Shown here piece after piece: positions 4,665 to 10,561 of a stretch of 10,561 nt of DNA. The first letter of the stretch is position 1. Every line of letters starts with the position of its first letter. The stretch is from an uncultured Clostridium sp. (GTDB lineage Bacteria; Bacillota; Clostridia; Lachnospirales; Lachnospiraceae), in the NCBI GenBank assembly GCA_900551135.1, contig URUX01000075.1, positions 1-10,561 of the forward strand, written 5' to 3'. The translations under genes and the position numbers were made by a program. The notes below the pieces were generated by a model. It was not told where the DNA came from. It saw only the letters and a program-made list of their open reading frames with translations, and did no database searches.

Positions 4665-6147
4665 ACGGGCAAAACAGGAAATAAAAGACACGATAGAAGC
4701 ATATTTGATGAAAGATGAGATGGGGGAATATGTGATTCCGTCCATCAGACAGCGTCCCATTTTGCTGATGGGGCCTCCAGGTGTGGGGAAAACACAGATT
4801 ATGGAGCAGACAGCAAAGGAATGCGGCATTGGTCTGGTGGCATATACCATTACTCATCATACGAGACAGAGTGCAGTGGGACTTCCCTTTATCGAGAAAA
4901 AGCAGTTTGGCGGAAAAGAATACACCGTTACAGAATATACCATGAGCGAGATTGTGGCATCTGTTTATGACAAAATGGAAGAAACCGGATTATCAGAAGG
5001 TATTTTATTTATTGATGAAATTAACTGTGTTTCGGAGACGCTGGCGCCGGCTATGCTGCAGTTCTTACAGTGTAAAACCTTTGGCAGCCATAAAATACCA
5101 GATGGATGGATCATTGCAGCGGCTGGAAATCCTCCGGAATATAATAAGTCAGTGCGGGAGTTTGATGTGGTGACTCTGGATCGAATTAAAAAAATCAGTG
5201 TAGAACCAGATTATGGGGCCTGGAAGGAGTATGCTTCCAGGAAAAACATTCACCCAGCCATTCAGTCCTATTTAAGCATTAAGCCTTATAATCTGTGTCA
5301 GATAGAAACCACAGTAGACGGTAAACTGTTTGCTACACCAAGAGGCTGGGAAGATTTGTCAGAACTGCTCCTGGTATATGAAAAGCTGGGGAAAAAGGCA
5401 GATCGGGAGGTAGTGGGACAGTACCTTCAGTATCCCAAAATTGCAAAGGATTTTACCAATTATCTGGAACTGTATGACAAATACCAGAGCCGGTATCAGA
5501 CAGAGGAAATTCTGGCAGGAGTGATTCGGGAGAATGTATGCGATCAGGCAGCCAAAGCTTCTTTTGACGAACGGCTGAGCCTGGTTGGCCTGCTTTTGGC
5601 AAAACTTTCCAGCCATTTTGCATCCTGTAAAGAACGGTCTGACCAGATGGAACTGTTGATGAAACACCTCCGGAGATTTCAGGAATTACCAGGAGAGACT
5701 TCACTGGATCAGATTGTATTGGAGTTTGCGTCGGAATATGAGGAGAAGAAACGGGCAGAACTGCTGACTCTGCGGGAAGATCGCCGTTATCGTCAGGTAT
5801 TATCCGTTCTGGAAGAGTGGAGCCAGACAATCAAGGGCATGGAAAAGAAGGATGCCGGAGAAATCTGGAGCCAGCTTCGAGTCTGGTTTGGCGAAAAGAG
5901 CGATGACTATGAGGCCATGGTAGAACAGGGAGGTTCCATGCTGGAGCACGCCTTTGATTTTATGGAAGCTGCCTTTGGAGACAGTCAGGAGATGGTAATG
6001 TTTGTTACAGAATTAAACTCCCGGTATTATTCGATTTCTTTCCTTCAGGAATATCAGTGTGAACGGTATTATGAATACAATAAACGGCTGCTGTTTGATG
6101 ACAGGGAAGCAGAAATTTTAAAACAGCTGGAAGAAAAACATGTATAA
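4654..6147 (+). CDS. MoxR-type AAA+ ATPase
   Basis: A 497-residue cytoplasmic ATPase of the MoxR/AAA_5 type, the chaperone-like AAA+ branch that works with VWA proteins. Seen: Walker A GPPGVGKT (40-47), Walker B ILFIDE (117-122), sensor-1 region AAAGNP (155-160) and LDRIKKI (175-181). The segment ATPRGWEDLSELL follows the core and fits the lid. The C-terminal half (about 235-497) is helical, charged and without a recognised domain; it makes the protein longer than a simple MoxR (roughly 300-350 residues) and probably serves partner binding. The start codon is GTG at 4654, chosen because GGAGGA (4641-4646) lies 7 bases before it; the first 11 bases overlap the end of the VWA-like gene, so the two are translated in coupled fashion and probably form one complex. 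Confidence 0.92.
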   Translation: MNIKRAKQEIKDTIEAYLMKDEMGEYVIPSIRQRPILLMGPPGVGKTQIMEQTAKECGIGLVAYTITHHTRQSAVGLPFIEKKQFGGKEYTVTEYTMSEIVASVYDKMEETGLSEGILFIDEINCVSETLAPAMLQFLQCKTFGSHKIPDGWIIAAAGNPPEYNKSVREFDVVTLDRIKKISVEPDYGAWKEYASRKNIHPAIQSYLSIKPYNLCQIETTVDGKLFATPRGWEDLSELLLVYEKLGKKADREVVGQYLQYPKIAKDFTNYLELYDKYQSRYQTEEILAGVIRENVCDQAAKASFDERLSLVGLLLAKLSSHFASCKERSDQMELLMKHLRRFQELPGETSLDQIVLEFASEYEEKKRAELLTLREDRRYRQVLSVLEEWSQTIKGMEKKDAGEIWSQLRVWFGEKSDDYEAMVEQGGSMLEHAFDFMEAAFGDSQEMVMFVTELNSRYYSISFLQEYQCERYYEYNKRLLFDDREAEILKQLEEKHV

Positions 6148-6202
6148 AAATAGAAATCTGGAGCACATTATCCATAGTATCACCAGAAATGGAGGAAATA
6201 AA

Positions 6203-6403
6203 ATGGGTAATAAAGCGTTGGATTATACGGCACTGACAATTGGCATTATCGGGGCGGTAAACTGGGGATTAATCGGTTTTTTTGATTTTAATCTGGTATC
6301 TTTCCTCTTTGGAAGTATGAGCTGGCTGTCCAGAATTGTTTACGCTCTGGTGGGTCTGTGCGGATTATATTTGATTACATTCTATACCCATACAGAAGAA
6401 TAG
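6203..6403 (+). CDS. Small DUF378 membrane protein
   Basis: A 66-residue membrane protein with two hydrophobic segments (about 9-27 and 42-60) and the DUF378 signature GAVNWGLIGFFDFNLV (17-32), close to the family's full length. Its function is unknown. The ATG at 6203 is preferred over an in-frame ATG at 6140 because GGAGG (6191-6195) stands 7 bases before it and because the longer version would add a polar 21-residue stretch not typical of this family and overlap the ATPase gene. It lies 55 bp after the ATPase gene and before a terminator, so it is probably the last gene of that transcript, although it may merely be read through. Confidence 0.88.
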   Translation: MGNKALDYTALTIGIIGAVNWGLIGFFDFNLVSFLFGSMSWLSRIVYALVGLCGLYLITFYTHTEE

Positions 6404-6420
6404 GGATGAAACCTGAAATG

Positions 6421-6463
6421 GCAGTAGACAGGAAGAACAGCCTGTTTTACTGCTATTTTTTTT
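6421..6463 (+). terminator. Intrinsic terminator after the DUF378 gene
   Basis: An imperfect stem, GCAGTAGACAGG (6421-6432) with CCTGTTTTACTGC (6441-6453, one bulged base), is followed by TATTTTTTTT (6454-6463). It starts 18 bp after the DUF378 stop codon and separates the MoxR cluster from the following operon. Confidence 0.82.
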
Positions 6464-6471
6464 GCATCTGC

Positions 6472-6500
6472 TGGATAAATCCGACAGGTTATGATATTAT
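6472..6500 (+). promoter_or_regulatory. Candidate promoter of the HAD-ThrE-PyrC operon
   Basis: A -10 box TATTAT (6495-6500) is preceded by a TGn extension (6492-6494), and a weak -35 box TGGATA (6472-6477, 4 of 6 bases) lies 17 bp upstream. It follows the terminator at 6421-6463 and precedes the ribosome binding site of the HAD gene, where a promoter is expected. Expected start is near 6507. No pyrimidine attenuator or riboswitch is evident in the short leader. Confidence 0.5.
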
Positions 6501-6541
6501 GAAAATCGAAATACTACTGAGTTTGGAACAGGGAGGAAGAT

Positions 6542-7213
6542 ATGGAGCAGAACAGGATAAAAGCAGTGATTTTTGATATGGATGGCGTGCTGATTGACAG
6601 CGAAATGCTGTATTTGGAAGATCTGCTGAAATTTGTCCGCATAAAGAATCCAAAAATAAAACTGGAAGATCTGGTCAGCGTAGTGGGAATGACAGATCGG
6701 GACACCTGGGAAGTCGTAGAACATGCAGTAAACAACGGACAGAGTTGGGCAGACATCCGGGAAGATTATCGAAAACAGCGCCAGATTTATGAAACCATTG
6801 ATTACCGCAGCATCTTTAGAGAAGAGGCAGGGAGCCTGATCCTGGAACTGAAAAAAATGGGATACCGTCTGGCAGTGGCTTCTTCCACAAAGCTTCCTCT
6901 GGTTACCAGAGTTTTAACGGAAAATGAAATTATTGGCTATTTTGATCAGGTAGTCAGCGGAAATATGTTCCGCCGTAGCAAGCCGGATCCGGAGATTTAC
7001 TGCTATACAGCAGAAAAACTGGGAGTAAATCCTTCAGAATGCCTGGTAATAGAAGACTCTACAGTGGGAATTACTGCAGCCAGCAGAGCTGGTATGAAGA
7101 TCGCGGCGGTAATTGATGACAGATTTGGCTTTGATCGCTCTTTGGCTGATTTTGAGATTGAACATCTTGGCGAGGTACTGGAATGTCTGAAAAAACTGGA
7201 AGGGAACAGGTAA
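6542..7213 (+). CDS. HAD-superfamily phosphatase, beta-phosphoglucomutase-like
   Basis: A 223-residue cytoplasmic hydrolase of HAD subfamily I, the group that includes phosphoglycolate phosphatase, beta-phosphoglucomutase and sugar phosphatases. All four motifs are present: I, FDMDGVL (Asp12 nucleophile, Asp14 acid/base); II, VASST (112-116); III, RRSKPDP (Lys147); IV, VIEDSTVG (Glu171/Asp172, metal binding). Residues 20-95 form the helical C1 cap that sets substrate choice. Motif IV 'ED' and 'MDGVLIDSE' favour the sugar-phosphate branch over phosphoglycolate phosphatase, but the substrate cannot be read from sequence. The start is supported by GGGAGGA about 5 bases upstream. It is the first gene of the second operon; its last 31 bp overlap the exporter gene, and its stop codon lies inside the first unit of a tandem repeat. 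Confidence 0.92.
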   Translation: MEQNRIKAVIFDMDGVLIDSEMLYLEDLLKFVRIKNPKIKLEDLVSVVGMTDRDTWEVVEHAVNNGQSWADIREDYRKQRQIYETIDYRSIFREEAGSLILELKKMGYRLAVASSTKLPLVTRVLTENEIIGYFDQVVSGNMFRRSKPDPEIYCYTAEKLGVNPSECLVIEDSTVGITAASRAGMKIAAVIDDRFGFDRSLADFEIEHLGEVLECLKKLEGNR

Positions 7214-8022
7214 AACAGGAACAGGTAAAACAGGAGCAGGTAAAAGGAGAATGGGAGCGAGAGGTCTTGGAAGCCGCCATGGAGGCCGGTCACATTCTTT
7301 TGGAAAATGGCGCAGAGATCTTTCGGGTAGAAGAAACCATAGACAGAATCTGCCGTCATTATGGCGTAGATTTTGCAGAGGCCTTTGTCTTAAGCAACGG
7401 AATTTTAATGACTGCAGGGAATGTGAGAGAACAGTATTTTGCAAAGGTTCAGCACATTCCGGTGAGCAGCGCCCACCTGAACCGGGTAGCTGCGGTAAAC
7501 CAGCTTTCCCGGGAGATTGAAGCTGGAAATTATACAGTGGAACAGGTCAGGCAGGCATTAACTGAGATTAAAAATATGCAGGGAAAAAGCAGACTCATGC
7601 AGATACTGGCTTCCGGAATCGGCAGCGGATGCTTCTGCCATTTGTTTGGCGGAAACGCTGCAGACAGTGGGGCGGCGTTTCTGGCCGGTCTCGTTCTCTA
7701 CATATTTGTTTTATATATCAGCGCGCCAAAATTGTCTAAAATTGTGGGCAATATTACAGGGGGCGCGCTGGTAACCTGTCTGTGTATGGTCATGTATCAT
7801 ATGAATATAGGAGATCATTTAAACCACATGATTATCGGATCGATTATACCACTGGTGCCGGGGGTTCCGTTTACCAATGCCATACGGGATATTGCAGATG
7901 GGGATTATATTTCCGGTTCGGTGAGGATGCTGGATGCTCTGCTGGTATTTTTCTGCATCGCTCTGGGGGTAGGCCTGATGTTTACTGTTTATAACCGGCT
8001 GACGGGAGGTGCCATGCTGTGA
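7183..8022 (+). CDS. Threonine/serine exporter, ThrE N-terminal half (DUF1212/YjjP-like)
   Basis: A 279-residue inner-membrane protein matching the N-terminal half of ThrE, which in actinobacteria is one fused exporter of threonine and serine. Residues 24-125 are the soluble DUF1212 region: LEAAMEAGHILLENGAEIFRVEETI is split between 29 and 53, with HIPVSSAHLNRV at 91-102. About five membrane segments follow (roughly 138-158, 162-180, 188-207, 213-227, 247-271), with the family motif PLVPGVPFTNAIRD (223-236) and GDYISG (240-245). The N-terminus carries EQVKQ repeats from a 15-bp tandem repeat ahead of the domain. ATG at 7183 is chosen because GAGGT (7172-7176) precedes it by 6 bases; the true start could be slightly later. 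The partner half follows with a 4-bp overlap, and both are needed in this split type. Transport substrate is inferred from the family. Confidence 0.9.
   Translation: MSEKTGREQVKQEQVKQEQVKGEWEREVLEAAMEAGHILLENGAEIFRVEETIDRICRHYGVDFAEAFVLSNGILMTAGNVREQYFAKVQHIPVSSAHLNRVAAVNQLSREIEAGNYTVEQVRQALTEIKNMQGKSRLMQILASGIGSGCFCHLFGGNAADSGAAFLAGLVLYIFVLYISAPKLSKIVGNITGGALVTCLCMVMYHMNIGDHLNHMIIGSIIPLVPGVPFTNAIRDIADGDYISGSVRMLDALLVFFCIALGVGLMFTVYNRLTGGAML
7204..7248 (+). repeat. In-frame 15-bp tandem repeat, three units
   Basis: The unit GAACAGGTAAAACAG is perfect at 7204-7218 and 7219-7233 and imperfect at 7234-7248 (3 changes). It encodes EQVKQ units at the N-terminus of the ThrE-like protein. The stop codon TAA of the HAD gene (7211-7213) lies in the first unit, so copy-number change would lengthen or shorten only the exporter's N-terminus and, being a multiple of three, would keep its frame. 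Confidence 0.88.
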
Positions 8023-8516
8023 TTAGTCAGATCCTTGCAGCAGCGGTGGGAACCGTTGCGTTCTCCCTTCTATTTTCCGTTCCCAGGATTTACTATCCGT
8101 ACTGTGGACTGATTGGAGGAGTGGGATGGTTGATTTACTGCGGTCTGGAAGGAGTGCTGTCTACGGCAGAAGCGACGTTCTTTGCAGCCGTAGGAGTGAT
8201 TTTTCTTTCCCGTTTATTTGCAGTATGGGAAAGGTGTCCTGTGACCCTGTTTTTGATTCCCGGAATCTTCCCTCTGGTGCCGGGTGCAGGCGTTTACTGG
8301 ACGTCTTATTATATCGTAATGGGTAAGCTGGATTTGGCACTGGTAACAGGATTTGAAGCCCTGAAAATGGCAGTAGCCATCGTGTTGGGAATTGTATTTA
8401 TTTTTGAACTTCCCCAGGGAGTATTTACAAAAATCGCAAAAATTGCGCCTTTGGCGTGGAAAAAACGGCGGAATGCCAGATTGAAAATACCGTTTATCAA
8501 TAAAAAGAAAAATTAA
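8019..8516 (+). CDS. Threonine/serine exporter, ThrE C-terminal half (DUF3815/YjjB-like)
   Basis: A 165-residue membrane protein matching the small C-terminal half of the ThrE exporter family (ThrE_2/DUF3815). Hydrophobic segments lie at about 3-22, 27-46, 51-70, 76-98 and 115-130, followed by a strongly basic cytoplasmic tail (148-165, many Lys/Arg). The motif PGIFPLVPGAGVY (81-93) echoes PLVPGVPF of the larger half, in line with an ancient relationship between the two halves. The start is GTG at 8019, overlapping the previous stop as GTGA, with GGGAGGT (8004-8010) 8 bases upstream; the nearby ATG at 8014 is out of frame. It should form a hetero-oligomer with the upstream protein. It is followed 14 bp later by pyrC. 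Confidence 0.9.
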   Translation: MISQILAAAVGTVAFSLLFSVPRIYYPYCGLIGGVGWLIYCGLEGVLSTAEATFFAAVGVIFLSRLFAVWERCPVTLFLIPGIFPLVPGAGVYWTSYYIVMGKLDLALVTGFEALKMAVAIVLGIVFIFELPQGVFTKIAKIAPLAWKKRRNARLKIPFINKKKN

Positions 8517-8530
8517 CAGGAGGAGACAGT

Positions 8531-9817
8531 ATGCTGGTAATAAAAGGCGGAAGGATCGTTGATCCGGGCAGACAGATTGACGCAGTGGGAGACGTCTGGC
8601 TGGACGGCGGCAAGATCAAAAAAGTGGTATTAGGCGGAGAAAATCTGGACAGCGGAACAGACGTACAGGTAATCGACGCATCAGGAAAAGTGGTTGCTCC
8701 AGGTCTGGTAGATGTACATGTACATTTTAGGGATCCTGGTTTTACCTATAAAGAAGACATTCACACCGGAGCGGCAGCGGCAGCAAAGGGAGGATTTACA
8801 ACAGTTGTTTTGATGGCAAATACAAAGCCCATTGTAGACAATGCAGAAACCTTAAATTATGTGCTGGAAGAAGGCAGGAAAACCGGAATCCACGTGCTGA
8901 GTACAGCGGCAGTATCCGTAGGATTTAAAGGTCAGGAACTGACCGATATGAAGGCTTTGAAAGCTGCAGGCGCTGCAGGTTTTACAGATGATGGGATACC
9001 GTTAAAGAACGGCCGTCTGGTTCGGGAAGCCATGGAACTGGCGGCGGCTCTCAACATGCCTTTAAGTTTTCATGAAGAAGATCCGGCATATATCCAGCAA
9101 AATGGAATTAACCATGGAGCAGTATCAAAACAGCTTGGAATCTACGGTTCTCCGGATCTGGCAGAGGATGCCATGGTGGCAAGGGACTGTATGATAGCAA
9201 AAGATACGGGAGCATCCATAGACGTTCAGCATATCAGTTCGGCAAATTCCGTTGCTATGGTACGGCTGGCAAAATCATTAGGAGCAAATGTCTGGGCAGA
9301 GGTAACACCTCATCATTTTACCCTGACAGAAGAAGCCGTATTGAAACACGGCACATTAGCCAAGATGAATCCTCCTCTCAGAACGGCAGCCGACAGAGAT
9401 GCCCTGATTGAAGGATTAAAGGACGGCACCATTGATATGATTGCAACGGACCATGCGCCTCACAGCGCAGAGGAAAAGGGCCGTCCCCTTACAGAGGCTC
9501 CCAGCGGTATTACAGGTCTGGAAACCGCTCTGGCGCTTGGAATTACAAGCCTGGTAAACAAGGGGCATCTGACCATGGTTCAACTGATGGAGAAAATGAG
9601 CCTGAACCCGGCGCGTCTGTACCACTTAGAATGCGGCCGCCTGGAAGAAGGAAGACCGGCAGATCTGGTGATTTTTGATCCGGAAAAAACCTGGACCGTA
9701 AAGGCAGAAGAATTTGCATCGAAAGCATCCAATAGTCCGTTTATCGGAGCAGAACTGACGGGTAAAGTGGCGTATACTATTTGCGGCGGAAAGGTAGTGT
9801 ATGAAGAGTTATCGTAA
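8531..9817 (+). CDS. pyrC: Dihydroorotase (PyrC), class I
   Basis: This 428-residue cytoplasmic zinc amidohydrolase closes N-carbamoyl-L-aspartate to dihydroorotate, the third step of de novo pyrimidine synthesis. The length and motifs fit the class I Gram-positive enzyme. Seen: DVHVHFRDPG (61-70), with the metal ligands His63 and His65 and substrate-binding Arg67; MANTKP (95-100); FTDDG (151-155), which supplies the bridging Asp expected in class I in place of the carboxylated Lys; His181 in SFHEED; His234 in DVQH; catalytic Asp307 in IATDHAPH; and the C-terminal small-sheet phrase GRPADLVIFD (374-383). The start is supported by AGGAGGA ending about 6 bases before ATG. It overlaps the following nucleotidase gene by 17 bp. 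Other pyr genes are not in the window. No catalytic residue appears missing, so it should be active rather than an allantoinase/hydantoinase relative. Confidence 0.97.
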   Translation: MLVIKGGRIVDPGRQIDAVGDVWLDGGKIKKVVLGGENLDSGTDVQVIDASGKVVAPGLVDVHVHFRDPGFTYKEDIHTGAAAAAKGGFTTVVLMANTKPIVDNAETLNYVLEEGRKTGIHVLSTAAVSVGFKGQELTDMKALKAAGAAGFTDDGIPLKNGRLVREAMELAAALNMPLSFHEEDPAYIQQNGINHGAVSKQLGIYGSPDLAEDAMVARDCMIAKDTGASIDVQHISSANSVAMVRLAKSLGANVWAEVTPHHFTLTEEAVLKHGTLAKMNPPLRTAADRDALIEGLKDGTIDMIATDHAPHSAEEKGRPLTEAPSGITGLETALALGITSLVNKGHLTMVQLMEKMSLNPARLYHLECGRLEEGRPADLVIFDPEKTWTVKAEEFASKASNSPFIGAELTGKVAYTICGGKVVYEELS

Positions 9818-10487
9818 TGTTTTGCTGGATGTAGACGGTACGCTGCTGGATTTTGAAGCATCGGAAAAGCTGGGAATCCGAACGGTACTGGAATCTTACG
9901 GATTTGAAGCTAAAGAAGAGTTTATGGAGGAATACCATAGGATTAATAAAGCAGCGTGGGCAGCCTTTGAACGGGGAGAAGTGACCAAAGAAAAGCTGGT
10001 AAACCAGCGTTTTGAGGTGTTTTTTGAACAACTTGGAAAGCAGGTGGATGGAGCAGAGGCAGAGGGTATTTACCGGAAATTCCTGGACAGTTCTGCGATT
10101 TTAATTGACGGAGCAGCAGAATTGTGCCGTTATTTAAAAGAAAAGGGATATGGCCTGTACGTTGTTACAAATGGAACGTCCACAACCCAGTATAAACGTC
10201 TGGCTCTGTCGGGTCTGGATTGTTATCTGGATGATATTTTTGTTTCAGAGGATGCGGAGAGTCAGAAGCCTCAAAGAGAGTATTTTGAATACTGCTTTGC
10301 CAGGATTCCAGACCCAGACCCGGACACGATGATTCTGCTGGGAGACTCTCTGACTTCCGATATTCGGGGCGGAAATCTGGCGGGAGTGGATACCTGCTGG
10401 TATAATCCTAAAGGGGATTCTGGAAGGGCAGATATACAGCCAAAGTATAAAATCCGGAGTCTGGAACAGTTTCGGAAACTTGTATAA
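9801..10487 (+). CDS. yjjG: HAD hydrolase, YjjG-type non-canonical pyrimidine 5'-nucleotidase
   Basis: A 228-residue HAD subfamily I enzyme resembling YjjG/YfnB, which dephosphorylates pyrimidine nucleotides and is thought to clear damaged or non-canonical ones (house-cleaning). Seen: motif I LLDVDGTLLDF (8-18; Asp10 nucleophile, Asp12), where YjjG-type proteins have VDGTL-DF rather than the MDGVL-DS of the upstream HAD protein; HRINKAAWAAFERGEVTKEKL (47-67 split here in description) in the cap, matching the 'IN..W...E.G' pattern of the family; motif II TNGTS (123-127); Lys156 in QKPQREYF; motif IV GDSLTSDIRGGNLAGVDTCW (181-200), where SDI-GG-NAG-DTCW is a strong family mark. The start overlaps pyrC by 17 bp with AAGG 6 bases upstream, so translation is probably coupled. 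The neighbour PyrC supports a pyrimidine role. No terminator follows within the remaining 74 bp, so the operon may continue. Confidence 0.92.
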   Translation: MKSYRNVLLDVDGTLLDFEASEKLGIRTVLESYGFEAKEEFMEEYHRINKAAWAAFERGEVTKEKLVNQRFEVFFEQLGKQVDGAEAEGIYRKFLDSSAILIDGAAELCRYLKEKGYGLYVVTNGTSTTQYKRLALSGLDCYLDDIFVSEDAESQKPQREYFEYCFARIPDPDPDTMILLGDSLTSDIRGGNLAGVDTCWYNPKGDSGRADIQPKYKIRSLEQFRKLV

Positions 10488-10561
10488 ATAATAACAGTTC
10501 AGTTATCAATGTCATTTAGTTAATTTTATATTCATATGGTTAGATTCCAATAAAGAAGGGG

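Noticed and set aside
6140..6202. Longer N-terminus for the DUF378 protein from an upstream ATG
   Set aside because: No ribosome binding site stands before 6140, it would overlap the ATPase gene, and the added polar residues are not typical of DUF378; the GGAGG before 6203 decides the start.
10488..10561. Terminator or further gene after the YjjG-type gene
   Set aside because: The remaining AT-rich 74 bp shows no stable hairpin with a T run and no start codon with a ribosome binding site; nothing can be supported before the window ends.

Overview
The window reads as chromosomal DNA of a low-to-moderate GC Gram-positive member of the Clostridia, most likely a Lachnospiraceae gut anaerobe of the Blautia/Dorea type. 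The reasons are strong AGGAGG-type ribosome binding sites, tightly packed and overlapping genes, paired ThrE-type exporter halves, a DUF378 protein, and a DUF3783/VWA-like/MoxR gene set. The genus is an inference from gene content and style, not from a database match.

Layout. (1) 1-371: the 3' end of a 23S rRNA gene, then tRNA-Gly(GCC) and an intrinsic terminator; no 5S rRNA lies between them. (2) 382-1612: a divergent pair, a leftward iron-sulfur-flavoprotein-like reductase with its own terminator and a rightward MerR-family regulator. The shared 147-bp intergenic region holds a textbook MerR-type promoter (19-bp spacer with the dyad inside it) facing a conventional sigma-A-like promoter. 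(3) 1671-6403: a rightward cluster coding for a cytoplasmic BspA-type leucine-rich-repeat protein, a DUF3783 protein, a VWA-like/degenerate metallopeptidase protein, a MoxR-type AAA+ ATPase and a small DUF378 membrane protein, closed by a terminator at 6421-6463. Between the LRR gene and the DUF3783 gene sits a 153-bp transposase-less element with 17-bp terminal inverted repeats starting GTAA, a perfect 8-bp target duplication and three internal hairpins: a MITE with the hallmarks of the IS66 family. (4) 6472-10487: a second rightward operon behind a candidate promoter, coding for a HAD phosphatase, the two halves of a threonine/serine exporter, dihydroorotase (PyrC) and a YjjG-type pyrimidine nucleotidase. 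Consecutive genes overlap or are only 14 bp apart.

How the parts work together. The MerR protein very probably activates the divergent flavoprotein gene by untwisting its long-spacer promoter in response to an electrophile or redox signal. The MoxR ATPase and VWA-like protein probably form a chaperone pair that remodels a client, with the DUF3783 and LRR proteins as candidate adaptors or substrates; that function is not established. In the last operon PyrC supplies de novo pyrimidine synthesis and the YjjG-type enzyme is expected to remove non-canonical pyrimidine nucleotides. The exporter pair and the first HAD enzyme are transcriptionally tied to them, but the metabolic link is unclear.

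The best candidates for something undescribed are the IS66-like, three-hairpin MITE inserted in an operon and the LRR-DUF3783-VWA-MoxR cassette with its glutamate-less zinc motif.
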